A stretch of 64,000 nt of DNA from Gemmatimonadota bacterium (GCA_016704465.1 JADJAD010000001.1:1-64000), one strand, 5' to 3'. Numbered from the stretch's first letter, positions 49,332 through 58,333 are shown. Notes: generated from the letters alone by a model not told the origin. A program made the numbers and translations.

Positions 49332-50222
49332 ATGATTCCTTCCGCCTCCGTGGTGCGACAGGCCGTGCGCCTGCTCGGCGTCGTCCCGGTGGCCCCCGTG
49401 CGCTGGCTCGCCCGCCGGGCGGCGCCCCTGGTCTATCTCCTCGCCGGCGCTCGCCGCACGGCCGTGCTGGAGAACCAGGCCGCCCTCTCGCCTAACGCCA
49501 CACCGGCCGAGCAACGCCGGCGTGCGCGTCGCACGTTCGCCAACTTCCTCGAGGCCGCCGTCGACCTGTGGCGCCTTCCGACGCTCCGCCTCGACGACTT
49601 CGACGCCATGGTGGGGATCGAGGGACGGGAGCACCTGGACGAGGCCATGTCGATGGAGCGCGGGGTGATCGCCGTCACCGCCCACCTCGGTCCGTACGAA
49701 CTCGGTGGAGCCTGGCTGGCGCATCGGGGGTATCCCGTGCATGCGATGGTCGAAGCGCTCGATCCAGAGACCAATGCCGCCCTGGCCCTCTATCGCGAGG
49801 CGACTGGCATGAAGCTGCTGTCCCGCAACGCGGGAGTGCGGGCATCGTTGCGCCTGCTGCGCGAGCGTCAGGTCCTGCTGCTCGTCGCCGACCGCGTCGT
49901 GGGCGATGGGGCTGACGGACTCGACGTCCCCTTCGGTGCCGGGCGGCGGGCCGTCCCCACGGGACCGGCGGCGTTGTCGCTCGCCACCGGTGCTCCGATC
50001 GTCGTCGGCTTCATCACGCGAAGTCCCGACCACACGACGCGCTACCGTGTGCGGTTGGAAGCCCCGATGCTCCCTCGTGACACGGGCGACGCGCATCGCG
50101 ACCGCCAGGCGCTCACCCGCGAGGTGGCAGCACGACTGTCGCGTGCGGTGCAGTCGCATTCCGATGAGTGGTTCGTCTTTCAGCCCGAGTGGAACCGGCG
50201 TGATGTTGCCAACCAGGACTGA
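49332..50222 (+). CDS. LpxL/HtrB-PatA type lysophospholipid acyltransferase
   Basis: 296 residues from ATG 49332. The acyltransferase HX4E motif is in VTAHLGPYELGGAWLAHRGYPVHAMVEAL. The later box LRERQVLLLVADRVVGDGADGLDVPFGAGRRAVPTGPAALSLATGAP is typical of LpxL/PatA. LpxL adds acyl chains to lipid A; PatA acylates phosphatidylinositol mannosides. A PimA-like GT4 gene lies downstream, which tilts the reading to glycolipid acylation. No pgsA gene is seen. Its 3' end runs close to the MFS gene. Confidence 0.88.
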   Translation: MIPSASVVRQAVRLLGVVPVAPVRWLARRAAPLVYLLAGARRTAVLENQAALSPNATPAEQRRRARRTFANFLEAAVDLWRLPTLRLDDFDAMVGIEGREHLDEAMSMERGVIAVTAHLGPYELGGAWLAHRGYPVHAMVEALDPETNAALALYREATGMKLLSRNAGVRASLRLLRERQVLLLVADRVVGDGADGLDVPFGAGRRAVPTGPAALSLATGAPIVVGFITRSPDHTTRYRVRLEAPMLPRDTGDAHRDRQALTREVAARLSRAVQSHSDEWFVFQPEWNRRDVANQD

Positions 50223-50355
50223 CACCGGCGCGCGCGACGCATCGGCCGTCGACCGCACGCCCAGCGACAACGGGTCGGCGCCCCGCTCGATTCCTGCGGC
50301 GGGGAGACCGGGCGCAACGGGTGACGTCGCGCGCGGTCATGGAGCCGGACCGACC

Positions 50356-51660
50356 ATGGCAACCGTGCTACGGAAGCCGCGCTTTGCCTTTCTTGTCGCC
50401 GGCCAGACCATCTCGCAGTTTGGCGACAAGTTGCATCACATGGCGCTGATCGCACTTGTGGGCGCTGCGGCCGCCACCAATACAGGCGGGCTCGAACTCG
50501 CCAAGTTGTCGGTTGTGTTCACCGCCCCGGTGATCCTCTTCGGTCCGCTGGCGGGGGCCATGGTAGATCGAGTCAACAAGCGGGCCACGATGATCGTGTG
50601 CGACGCGCTGCGCGCGCTGCTGGTGGCGACCATCCCCTGGCTTTTCGTCACGACCGGCCACCTCTGGGCGGTATATATCGTTGCCTTTTTTGTCTTCCTG
50701 CTCGGCGTGTTCTTCAATGCCGCCAAGATGGCGCTCATTCCCGAGCTGGTGCCCCGCGACGAGCTGCTCCCCGCGAACGCCGCCCTGACCTTTATCGGGC
50801 GCTTCGCGACCGTCGGCGGCATTGTAGGCGGCGGGGTCATCATCGGGATGGCGATGTGGGGCCGGGTGGGGTGGAGCGACTACGCCGCCGGCTTCTATCT
50901 CGATGCAGCGTCGTACCTTATCTCGGTGATAACCCTGCTGGCGATCACGGTGTCCCATCGCGAACAAGGCCACGCCGCTGTCGTGCCCCCCTCGCTCGCG
51001 CCGCTCCCACTGAAACGGAGCACCCGCGGCCTCGTACGAGACGTGGTGCGCACGCTGGGCGTGGTCCGCCGCGACCGCACGATGCGGTTCGTGTTCGGTT
51101 CCCTGATTGCGCTTTCGCTGTTTGCAAGCACCGTATATGTGGCGATGACTTACTCCGTACAAACCGTGCTGGGGCGCGGAACGCGCGGTGTGGGGTATCT
51201 CGGAGGAATCCTGGGGGCGGGCATGATCGTGGGTTCGCTGCTGGTCGGAACGATCGGTGGCCGTTGGGACAAGCGGCGCACGATCCTGGTCGGCAACTCG
51301 ATCATCGGCTTCCTGATGATGGTCGGTGGTGCGTTCTTCTCCTTTGGCATCTTCGCGCCGGTCGCCTTCATCGGCGGCCTGCTGCTGGCCCCGGTCATGG
51401 TCTCGCAGGACACGATGTTGCACGAAGGCGCCCCACCCGACTCCCGGGCGCTCATCTTCTCGACGAAGGACCTCATCCTGGGAGGTGTCTTCATGCTGTC
51501 GGCGCTGACGGTCGGTGGAACCATCTATCTGCTCGGCCGCCTGGGGGTCGACGAGCCGTACCGCCTCGTCCTGGCGGTCGTGGGTCTCGTCATCCTCGTC
51601 ACCGGCGTGGCCGGACAGCTCACCCTCATCGCCGAACGACGCCGAGTGCCAACCCGCTGA
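50356..51660 (+). CDS. MFS transporter (LplT/MFS_3-like)
   Basis: 434 residues from ATG 50356; an upstream frame from 50203 would add a low-complexity lead. Twelve hydrophobic helices. FLVAGQTISQFGDKLHHMALIALVG, VFTAPVILFGPLAGAMVDRVNKRATMIVCDALRALLVATIPW (motif-A-like) and the later GTRGVGYLGGILGAGMIVGSLLVGTIGGRWDKRRTILVGNS repeat. The form recalls LplT or EntS type exporters. Placed between an acyltransferase and a glycosyltransferase, it may move a lipid or lipid precursor; that is inference. Confidence 0.87.
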   Translation: MATVLRKPRFAFLVAGQTISQFGDKLHHMALIALVGAAAATNTGGLELAKLSVVFTAPVILFGPLAGAMVDRVNKRATMIVCDALRALLVATIPWLFVTTGHLWAVYIVAFFVFLLGVFFNAAKMALIPELVPRDELLPANAALTFIGRFATVGGIVGGGVIIGMAMWGRVGWSDYAAGFYLDAASYLISVITLLAITVSHREQGHAAVVPPSLAPLPLKRSTRGLVRDVVRTLGVVRRDRTMRFVFGSLIALSLFASTVYVAMTYSVQTVLGRGTRGVGYLGGILGAGMIVGSLLVGTIGGRWDKRRTILVGNSIIGFLMMVGGAFFSFGIFAPVAFIGGLLLAPVMVSQDTMLHEGAPPDSRALIFSTKDLILGGVFMLSALTVGGTIYLLGRLGVDEPYRLVLAVVGLVILVTGVAGQLTLIAERRRVPTR

Positions 51661-51739
51661 GCCCCTCCCTGGGCGCCGCTGCAGCGCCGCCAGCAGCACG
51701 GTCCTCCCTGACGCCCGCTCATTTCACCTCACCTTCCGC

Positions 51740-52882
51740 ATGCGGATCATACAGGTCTCACCCTACAGCTGGGACGCCCCCGGCGGCGTGCAGATCCACA
51801 TCCGGCAGCTGACGAAGCACCTGCAGGAGCGTGGGCACGAGGTGCTCGTCCTTGCACCTGGCGACACGCCGGGTGCCCGGGAGCATGTCCACATCGTGGG
51901 GCGCACCTTCACCACGTTCTCCAACGGCTCGGTCGCGAAGATCGCCATGTCGCCGCGCACGCTCGCCGCCCTGACGCGCGAGATGCGCGCCTTCGCCCCC
52001 GACGTGGTGCACGTGCACGAGCCGTTCTGCCCGGGCATCAGCCTCACGGCGGTCTGGTCGGCACCGGCGCCGGTCGTGGGCACCTTTCACTCGTACTTCG
52101 ACCGCGCGACGAATGAGGGACGGCTCTACACCGCCTTCGCCCCCCTGCTGCGTCCCATCTGGCGTCGCGTGCATCGCCGTGTTGCCGTGAGCCAGGCCGC
52201 CCGACACTCGGCCAAGGGGCGCCTCGGCAAGGGCGACGTGCAGATCCTGCCGAACGGCGTGGAGGTGGAGCGCTTCGCGACCGCGACTCCCGCCACCGAC
52301 CTGCCGCGAGGGCGCAAGCTCCTGTTTGTCGGCCGGCTCGAGCCGCGCAAGGGACTCCCGTTCGCCATGCGCGCGTTCGCGCAGCTGGCCGACCGGTACC
52401 CCGACCTCAGCCTCGTGGTCGTCGGCGACGGCCCGGAGCGCTCGGCCGTGTCGATGGTTCCCGCCGCCTTGCGTTCCCGTGTCCACATGCTGGGGAAGGT
52501 GTCGTACGAGGCGCTGCCGACCTATCATCGCGCGGCTGACATCTTCATCTCGCCCGCGACCGGTGCCGAGTCGTTCGGCATCGTCCTGGTCGAGGCGATG
52601 GCAGCCGGCCTGCCGATCGTCGCCAGCAACATTCCCGGCTATCGCGAGGTTGCCCGCGACGGACGCGAGTCGCTGCTGGTCACCCCTTCGGATGCCGACG
52701 CGTTGGCACGCGGCATCGCCCGGCTGCTCGACGACCCCAGCGAGGCCGCGCGCCTCGGGGCCAACGGCTCGCTGCGCTCGCTCGACTATGCGTGGGACAA
52801 TATCATCGACGAGCTCGAACGGCTGTACGAGTCGGCCGCCGGCGTTCCGCCGCGCGAACCGGCGGCGTGGGCCGCCGTCTAG
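51740..52882 (+). CDS. GT4 glycosyltransferase, PimA-like
   Basis: 380 residues from ATG 51740. MRIIQVSPYSWDAPGGVQIHIRQLTKHLQERGHEV is close to the N-terminus of PimA (mannosyltransferase acting on phosphatidylinositol). The C-terminal GT4 signature is ILPNGVEVERF, LLFVGRLEPRKGLPFAMRAFAQL, SPATGAESFGIVLVEAMAAGLPIVASNIPGYREV, with the nucleotide-sugar-binding E-x7-E. The gene lies downstream of an LpxL/PatA-type acyltransferase, the same pair seen in actinobacterial PIM synthesis. Donor and acceptor in this organism are not known. Confidence 0.88.
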   Translation: MRIIQVSPYSWDAPGGVQIHIRQLTKHLQERGHEVLVLAPGDTPGAREHVHIVGRTFTTFSNGSVAKIAMSPRTLAALTREMRAFAPDVVHVHEPFCPGISLTAVWSAPAPVVGTFHSYFDRATNEGRLYTAFAPLLRPIWRRVHRRVAVSQAARHSAKGRLGKGDVQILPNGVEVERFATATPATDLPRGRKLLFVGRLEPRKGLPFAMRAFAQLADRYPDLSLVVVGDGPERSAVSMVPAALRSRVHMLGKVSYEALPTYHRAADIFISPATGAESFGIVLVEAMAAGLPIVASNIPGYREVARDGRESLLVTPSDADALARGIARLLDDPSEAARLGANGSLRSLDYAWDNIIDELERLYESAAGVPPREPAAWAAV

Positions 52883-52966
52883 GCAACCTCGCATACCGCG
52901 TCGACGGCCCCAGGGCCGGCCGAGGGTGTCGGTGACGGGTCGTGCGACGGCGTGCAGCGGCCGGAC

Positions 52967-54103
52967 CTAGCGGTCACCCGCGTCGCGCGTGGCCGCGGCC
53001 GGCAGCATGGCCTGCAGGCGCTGCGACATGGCGTCCCAGCTCCACTCGCGGTGCACCCAATCGGCGCCCGCCCGGCCCATGCGTGCGGCGCGCGCCGGAT
53101 CCGTCAGCAGCTGCGCCAGCGCGTCGGCGATCGCGGCTGGCGATTCCGGATCGACGACCAGTCCGGTCTCGCCATCCCGCACCGCCTCGGGCGCCCCACC
53201 CGAGCGCCCCGCCACCACGGGGCGCGCCACGGCTGCCCCCTGCAGGAACACCGCACCTAACGCCTCGATGTCCAGCCCGGCCAGTCGGGCGCGACACGGC
53301 ATGGCGAACACCGTGCCGGCGCGAAAGTGCGCCGGCAGCTCGGCATACGACACGGCCCCCGTGAACGTCACGCGCGATGCGACCCCCACCGATCGGGCCA
53401 GGGCCCGCAGCGTGGCATCGTACGGCCCGCTCCCCACGATCAACAGGCGCACCCCCGGGACCGCCCCCACCAGGCGAGGCAGGGCGCGAATCAGCATGTC
53501 CTGCCCCTTGCGGGCCACGAGGCGGGAGACGCAGCAGACCACCGGCGCGTCGCCTAACGCGTAGCGCTCGCGGACTGCCACGTCGGTGACAGCCGGGTGA
53601 AAGGCCGCCGTGTCGATCCCCGACGGCAGGAGTTCCATGCGCCCGGACCAGCCGAACGCCGGCTCCAGCTTGCGACGCGCCCAGTCGCTGACCGCCGTGA
53701 GCAGCGTCGCGCGCGACCCGATGTGGCGCAACACCCCGGGCGCCAGCGCTCCCGTCAGCTCCAACCCGTGCGAAAAGCCGCCGTACGGAATCGCCAGCTT
53801 GCGGCTGACGGCCGGTCCCATGTGCCCCAGTGGCCACAGTGCCCCGAACAGCACGATGTCCGGTCGTTCGCTGCGCAGCACCTCGTGCAGCCGGCGGCGG
53901 ACGCCCGGTGTCGGGAGCATCATCTCCGTGGGCAGCCGGATCACCTCCTGGGGATACGACCGGTCGAACGCCGCGGCGCCCCGAGCCGTCGAGGCGAAGA
54001 CGGTCACCGTCCCCGACGGGAACCGACGGAACAGCTGGGCCACGTAGTCGTTGATCCCCCCGATGCGCGGGGGAAAGTCGTTGGTCACGACGACGACGCG
54101 CAC
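52967..54103 (-). CDS. GT4 glycosyltransferase, PimB-like
   Basis: 378 residues. MRVVVVTNDFPPRIGGINDYVAQLFRRFP, SHGLELTGALAPGVLRHIG, LTAVSDWARRKL, LLPSGIDTAAFHPA, SRLVARKGQDMLIRALPRLV and EALGAVFLQGAAVARPVVAGRSGGAPEAVRDGETGLVV are the GT4 boxes; the whole resembles actinobacterial PimB. It is tail-to-tail with the PimA-like gene and 8 bp downstream of the CHAD-CYTH gene on its own strand. It would add a second sugar to a lipid or similar acceptor. Confidence 0.88.
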   Translation of the reverse strand: MRVVVVTNDFPPRIGGINDYVAQLFRRFPSGTVTVFASTARGAAAFDRSYPQEVIRLPTEMMLPTPGVRRRLHEVLRSERPDIVLFGALWPLGHMGPAVSRKLAIPYGGFSHGLELTGALAPGVLRHIGSRATLLTAVSDWARRKLEPAFGWSGRMELLPSGIDTAAFHPAVTDVAVRERYALGDAPVVCCVSRLVARKGQDMLIRALPRLVGAVPGVRLLIVGSGPYDATLRALARSVGVASRVTFTGAVSYAELPAHFRAGTVFAMPCRARLAGLDIEALGAVFLQGAAVARPVVAGRSGGAPEAVRDGETGLVVDPESPAAIADALAQLLTDPARAARMGRAGADWVHREWSWDAMSQRLQAMLPAAATRDAGDR

Positions 54104-54111
54104 GTCGCGCG

Positions 54112-55572
54112 TCAGCAGGCCAGCGCCGCGTTCACGTACGCGCCGTCACCCGTCACGTCGCGCTCCACGACCGACAGCAGCCAGGCCGGAAACTCGGCCG
54201 TGATGTCCGCCGACGGCAGCTCGATCTCGGCCAGCACCAGTTCACGATCAGTGAACTCGTCGACCTCCCAGTGCAACGAGCCCTCGGCGACGACGTGCCG
54301 ACGCTTCTCCACGCGGCGGCCCAGGGTCAGGGGCCACAGGGTGTCGAACACCGCTCGCGAACACTCCTCCTCCAGCTCCGTCCGGACCAACCCCGTCCCC
54401 GACTTCACGGTCCGGAAGAAGCGCTCGACCTCGCCCACCCGCACGCGACGCAGTCGCTCCACCAGGCGCATGCCGGGAAGGTACCCCTGCACGATGTGCT
54501 GCACCGTGGCATTCGGCATGTGGAGCGGGAGCCCGCGCAGCAGGTACTTGCGCTCGATCTCCACGCCGCTGCGCGCCCGCAGGTCCAGCTCCTCGGCCAT
54601 CGCCTCCACGCCGTCCATCAATGGCTGCAGCGCATCGCCGCTCCAGTCGCGGACGATCGCCTCGAAGGTGTCCGTCACGCGCGCGACCACATGCCCATGG
54701 ATGGCCACCAGCCCGGGACGCGCGCTGCGCACGTGCCGGCGCACCGGCTTGCCCTCGGCATCCACCGGCGGGGGCTCGAGCAGGCGGGCCGCTTCCTCGC
54801 GCGTGACCTGCTCCGCCGCGTCGGCCACCACCCCCTGCCACACGTGGGCATCGTGGAAGTCGCCCAACGCATCCTGCAACCGCTTGAGGCGCGCAAGGGT
54901 CGCCTCGCCCTCCGCCACGTGCGGCACGATGGGCTCCAGGACGTAGCGCAGGCGCTTGCCGGCAATGCGCGCCCGATGCGCGGACTCATCGTCGTGCACC
55001 GTGCGTACCGACTCCAGCCGGCGCCGCAGCGTCGCGGCCTTGCCCCGAACCAGGACCGACATCGCGCCGGCAAACGTCGGCTCGCGCACCCCCTCGTGCA
55101 CGTGCAGGCGCAGCCGATACGTGGGGAGTCGTTTCGCCAGCAGCAGCCGGGCGCGCTCGAAGTCGCGCGAGACCTCGGCCAGCACCTGCGCGTCGGCCGC
55201 CGCCTTCTCCACGGTGAGGCGCTGCACGAGCCAGGTCGCGCCGACCCGCTGCCGGGCCGTGAGCGTCGCCTTCTCGGCGAGCAGCCAGCCCGTGAATACT
55301 TCGTTGTCCCGCCCGCGGTTGGTCGCTGCCGCAAGGCGCCCGAGCCACTTGTGCGCCCGCGTGGGTGCGTCTCGTCCCAGGACATCGCCGTGCGCCCGCA
55401 ACCAGCTGCGCAGCCGGCGGACCGCCACACGGAAGTCGTGCAGCGCCTCCGGATCGTCGGGCTGCGAGAGGCGCTCACGATGGGCCTCTGCATCGGCCAG
55501 AAGCGCCAGCGCGACCAGCCGCACCGCGCGCGCCTCGGTATCGTCGAGCAGCTCTGCCGGAAAGGACGCCAC
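54112..55572 (-). CDS. CHAD-CYTH protein with reversed domain order
   Basis: 486 residues from GTG 55572. Residues about 5-325 are a CHAD domain (EALHDFRVAVRRLRSWLRAHGDVL, AHRARIAGKRLRYVLEPIVPHVA, LKRLQDALGDFHDAHVW), a His/Arg-rich helical domain that binds polyphosphate. Residues about 335-486 are a CYTH domain starting with the metal-binding E-I-E-R-K (338-342) and carrying RRVRVGEVERFFRTVKSG, VEKRRHVV and WEVDEF. Family proteins usually have CYTH first. CYTH enzymes hydrolyse triphosphates or cyclise nucleotides. SixA is encoded 5 bp upstream. A polyphosphate-related role is likely. Confidence 0.88.
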   Translation of the reverse strand: MASFPAELLDDTEARAVRLVALALLADAEAHRERLSQPDDPEALHDFRVAVRRLRSWLRAHGDVLGRDAPTRAHKWLGRLAAATNRGRDNEVFTGWLLAEKATLTARQRVGATWLVQRLTVEKAAADAQVLAEVSRDFERARLLLAKRLPTYRLRLHVHEGVREPTFAGAMSVLVRGKAATLRRRLESVRTVHDDESAHRARIAGKRLRYVLEPIVPHVAEGEATLARLKRLQDALGDFHDAHVWQGVVADAAEQVTREEAARLLEPPPVDAEGKPVRRHVRSARPGLVAIHGHVVARVTDTFEAIVRDWSGDALQPLMDGVEAMAEELDLRARSGVEIERKYLLRGLPLHMPNATVQHIVQGYLPGMRLVERLRRVRVGEVERFFRTVKSGTGLVRTELEEECSRAVFDTLWPLTLGRRVEKRRHVVAEGSLHWEVDEFTDRELVLAEIELPSADITAEFPAWLLSVVERDVTGDGAYVNAALAC

Positions 55573-55577
55573 GCGCC

Positions 55578-56084
55578 TTACTCCGCCAGGGCGCGCAGCT
55601 GACCCGGGGTCAGCAGCCAGTGCAGCGCCCCCCTGCCGGCCGCCGGCTTGCGATCGAACTCGACCAGCGCCGCCCCGCCCTTCTTGAAGGTGACGGCGGC
55701 GGTGACAACCCCCGCCAGGCACCACGAGACCAGGGCCCCCACGTGCGGCTCGTGCCCAACCACCGCCACGGTCGCATCGGCCGGCTGCTTCCCGAGCCAC
55801 GTCAGCAGCTCGCGCGGGTGCGCATCGGGGCGCAACGCGTCGAGCGTTTCCACGTCGCGCAGGTGGAACTCATCGGCCAGGATCCGCGCCGTCTGCTGCG
55901 CGCGCACCAGCGGCGACGCCGCCAGCAGTTCGATGTGCGTCGCGGCCCGGCGCAGCCCTTCGGCGTTGCGCCGCATGCGGCGCTTCCCGATCGCCGTCAG
56001 TGGACGGTCGTCATCGTCGGCGCCGGTCGCCACAAACGCGTCACGATCTTCGGCGATCGCGTGCCTGATGACGAGCAGGTACAT
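55578..56084 (-). CDS. sixA: Phosphohistidine phosphatase SixA-like
   Basis: 168 residues. The histidine-phosphatase motif is MYLLVIRHAIAED with R7 and H8; the second active-site His is in VAVVGHEPHVGALVSWCL. The form matches SixA, a small RHG-family enzyme that removes phosphate from phosphohistidine (first seen on ArcB, later on the Ntr-PTS protein NPr). It lies between ChaN and the CHAD-CYTH gene with gaps of 16 and 5 bp. SixA-CHAD pairing recurs in bacteria, though its meaning is unclear. Confidence 0.9.
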   Translation of the reverse strand: MYLLVIRHAIAEDRDAFVATGADDDDRPLTAIGKRRMRRNAEGLRRAATHIELLAASPLVRAQQTARILADEFHLRDVETLDALRPDAHPRELLTWLGKQPADATVAVVGHEPHVGALVSWCLAGVVTAAVTFKKGGAALVEFDRKPAAGRGALHWLLTPGQLRALAE

Positions 56085-56100
56085 GTGCAGTCTCCTCCGG

Positions 56101-57072
56101 CTACGGCTTGGGAGTGGAGGGTGCGGCCGGGGCCGCAGGAGGCTTGCGGGTGAGGATCACGAAGTCGCCATGCTCCTTGAACTCCGCCGGCGAGGCCCGA
56201 TCGACGGCGTCGACCGGGATGGCCGACAGGACGGTGATGCCGATGCCCGGACGACGACGAACGACTCGCGCCGCGGTGCCGAGGCCGAAATCCGAATGGA
56301 AGGCGCCGTCCACGTGCAGGACGAGCGCCCCCTGTCCCGCGGCCCCAAGCGCGGTAACAATCGACTCGGCCATGGTCTCGTCCTTGACGCACTGAGCCTC
56401 GTAGAAGCGGTCAGTCATCTTGCGCATGGCCGCAGAGTCGGTCGCCGACGCAGGCCCACCGCCGGCGCTGTGCCCTTGCATCTGCGCGGCGAACTTTTCG
56501 TAGTAGACGTCGCGCGGGCAGGAGATGTCCCGCGCCGCCAGCGGCCGCTCGGCCGACGAGAGCCCCTCGATGCTCGCCAACCCGCCGCGGCTGACGGCAC
56601 TCGCGAGCCGGCGCGGCACGTTGGCGGCGACGACCGGCCAGCCTCGTGCACGCGCAAGTTCGACCAGCGCGCGATAGTCCGTCGTGTACCGTTCCCACGG
56701 GCGGGCGCGAGCGAGAAAATCGGACTCCGAAATGCGGCCCGCCAGGTAGTCGTCCAGCACGCCCTGCACATCGCGTTCGAACATCTCCAGCGACAGGACC
56801 ACCGGACGCGACCCGTTGCCGAGTGCTGCGAGCACCGCCAGTTCGGCGCGATGCGTGCCAGGGTCGTCGTGCTGTTCGCCGAAGAAGACGACGTCGGAGC
56901 GCGACGCGGCGCGAATCATCGCCTCGAACGTCACGTCACGTCCGGTGGCCGAATCGTAGAAGCGATTCTCACCCCGCAGCGTGGGCGCGAGACTCGGCGG
57001 GATCGAGCGCGCGCAGGCCGCGCCTGTCAGGGTCAGGGCGAGTATCGTGACGCGAGTGGCACTACGGAGCAT
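56101..57072 (-). CDS. ChaN-family (DUF399) lipoprotein
   Basis: 323 residues from ATG 57072. Lipoprotein signal: ILALTLTGAAC, lipobox Cys near residue 20. The ChaN domain carries DVVFFGEQHDDPGTH, ALGNGSRPVVLSLEMFERDVQGVLDDYLAG, DYRALVELARARGWPVVAANVPRRLA, then VLHVDGAFHSDFGLG. ChaN of Campylobacter binds haem and is iron-regulated. It is 93 bp downstream of the ZIP gene, so it is probably under control of the Fur-family gene of the same operon. Ligand in this organism is unknown. Confidence 0.9.
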   Translation of the reverse strand: MLRSATRVTILALTLTGAACARSIPPSLAPTLRGENRFYDSATGRDVTFEAMIRAASRSDVVFFGEQHDDPGTHRAELAVLAALGNGSRPVVLSLEMFERDVQGVLDDYLAGRISESDFLARARPWERYTTDYRALVELARARGWPVVAANVPRRLASAVSRGGLASIEGLSSAERPLAARDISCPRDVYYEKFAAQMQGHSAGGGPASATDSAAMRKMTDRFYEAQCVKDETMAESIVTALGAAGQGALVLHVDGAFHSDFGLGTAARVVRRRPGIGITVLSAIPVDAVDRASPAEFKEHGDFVILTRKPPAAPAAPSTPKP

Positions 57073-57165
57073 GGAATGCCGTGTCGTGAGAGAAAGCGCG
57101 AGCCGGTGGGTGCGGCTCACCAGCGGTATGCGAGTCTCGCCATGGGAACGGGTTCGGTCAATCGG

Positions 57166-57933
57166 CTAATGCCTCCCCGCGAGCAGGGCGGTCACGGCAA
57201 TGCCGGCCACGACGTACCATGCGCGCAGCCGTCCGTCGCCCACCCACACCCGTCCGCGCTGGGCCACCAGGATCGCCCCAGCGAGATAGAGAAAGTTACC
57301 GGCGGCAAAGGGGACGAGCATGACCCCGAATCGCTGGGCACCGGTGCCGACCAGCAGGGCAAGGCTGGCACCGAGTAGTGCGAGCACTCCGGTCCCGGCG
57401 TTCACCAGAATCGCCCGCTTGGGCGACATCCCCGCCTCGACACACAGTGCGAACGTGCCCAGTTCGCGCGGCAGCTCGTGCAGCGCGATGGCCGCCCCGG
57501 CAAACATCCCCAGCGACGGATTGGCCACAAAGGCCGTGGCGATCAGGGCCCCATCGATCGTATTGTGCAGCGCATCGCTGGCAATCCCGAGCGGCATGAG
57601 ATGGCCCGCGTGCCCGTGCGCCGCATGCGGCCGCTCGGCGGCGGACGGCCGCTCGAGCGAGTGGATCACCCGCTCCAGCGCGGCGAGCGACAGGACGCCG
57701 AGGACCACGAGCCCCCCGACGTGTAGCGCCGAACCCGCGACGAGCGCATCGGGAATCAAGTGAAAGCAGGCCGCGCCGACCAGCGCTCCCGACGCCACGA
57801 GGATGAGGCGCGGCAGCAAGGCGGTGGTCATCGCGGGACGGGTCGCCAACCACCAGGTTGCGAGCAGCGGCAGGAGGCTGGCGATGCCGACGGCCAGGAG
57901 ACTCGCCCCCCAGATCGACCGGTCGTCCGTCAC
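57166..57933 (-). CDS. ZIP-family metal transporter
   Basis: 255 residues from GTG 57933, where GTGA overlaps the Fur-gene stop. Eight hydrophobic helices. The ZIP signature is in ASDALHNTIDGALIATAF (TM4) and AAIALHELPRELGTFALCVEAGM (TM5), with the metal-binding His and Asp/Glu. The loop between TM3 and TM4 is His-rich (AAHGHAGH). ZIP proteins import zinc or other divalent metals. Being coupled with a Fur-family gene, it is probably metal-regulated. Confidence 0.9.
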   Translation of the reverse strand: MTDDRSIWGASLLAVGIASLLPLLATWWLATRPAMTTALLPRLILVASGALVGAACFHLIPDALVAGSALHVGGLVVLGVLSLAALERVIHSLERPSAAERPHAAHGHAGHLMPLGIASDALHNTIDGALIATAFVANPSLGMFAGAAIALHELPRELGTFALCVEAGMSPKRAILVNAGTGVLALLGASLALLVGTGAQRFGVMLVPFAAGNFLYLAGAILVAQRGRVWVGDGRLRAWYVVAGIAVTALLAGRH

Positions 57934-58307
57934 GAGAGACACTCCGCGCAGCGCCCGTACAGCACCACCTCGTGCCCATCGACCGCGAAGCCCTGCGGCG
58001 CCAGCGTCGCCAGGTCGCCCGGACAGCCGTCCACCTCGAAGACCTGTCCACAGGCGCGGCAGCTGAAATGATGGTGATGGTGGTGATGCGCCAGTTCGTA
58101 GCGCGGGGTGTCGCCCGGCAGCTCCACGGGGACGACATCTCCCGACTGGATCAGCGACTTGAGCGCGCGATACACCGTGGCCAGCCCGATCCCCGGGACC
58201 GCGGCTGTCGCGTGGGCATGAACCTCCTGCGCCCGCATGGGGGTTCGGGTCTGCTCGAGTGCGTGACGCACGGCGAGTCGTTGGCGGGTAGCGCGGGCGG
58301 GCGACAT
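57930..58307 (-). CDS. Fur-family regulator with poly-His run (Zur-like)
   Basis: 125 residues from ATG 58307. Winged-helix part (RQRLAVRHALEQTRTPMRAQEVHAHATAAVPGIGLATVYRALKSLIQSG). A run of seven histidines (about 74-80) directly precedes C83-x2-C86; C120-x2-C123 completes the structural zinc site. Pairing with a ZIP transporter supports zinc sensing (Zur), but PerR or Fur cannot be excluded. It should repress its own operon through the palindrome at 58318-58333. Confidence 0.88.
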   Translation of the reverse strand: MSPARATRQRLAVRHALEQTRTPMRAQEVHAHATAAVPGIGLATVYRALKSLIQSGDVVPVELPGDTPRYELAHHHHHHHFSCRACGQVFEVDGCPGDLATLAPQGFAVDGHEVVLYGRCAECLS

Positions 58308-58317
58308 GGTCCCGTAA

Positions 58318-58333
58318 TGATAACGCGTTCTCA
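58318..58333. promoter_or_regulatory. Candidate Fur/Zur operator
   Basis: TGATAACGCGTTCTCA, a 16-bp inverted repeat (14 of 16 positions symmetric), 10 bp upstream of the Fur-family start and about 55 bp upstream of the DUF4403 gene on the other strand. It resembles TGANAA-N-TTNTCA boxes of Zur/Fur proteins. It sits in an otherwise G+C-rich region, and could regulate both directions. Confidence 0.55.

Noticed and set aside
48138..50270. Very long minus-strand frame upstream of the DUF3052-like gene
   Set aside because: It crosses the ATP-grasp and acyltransferase genes on the other strand and reads as low complexity until the DUF3052-like part.
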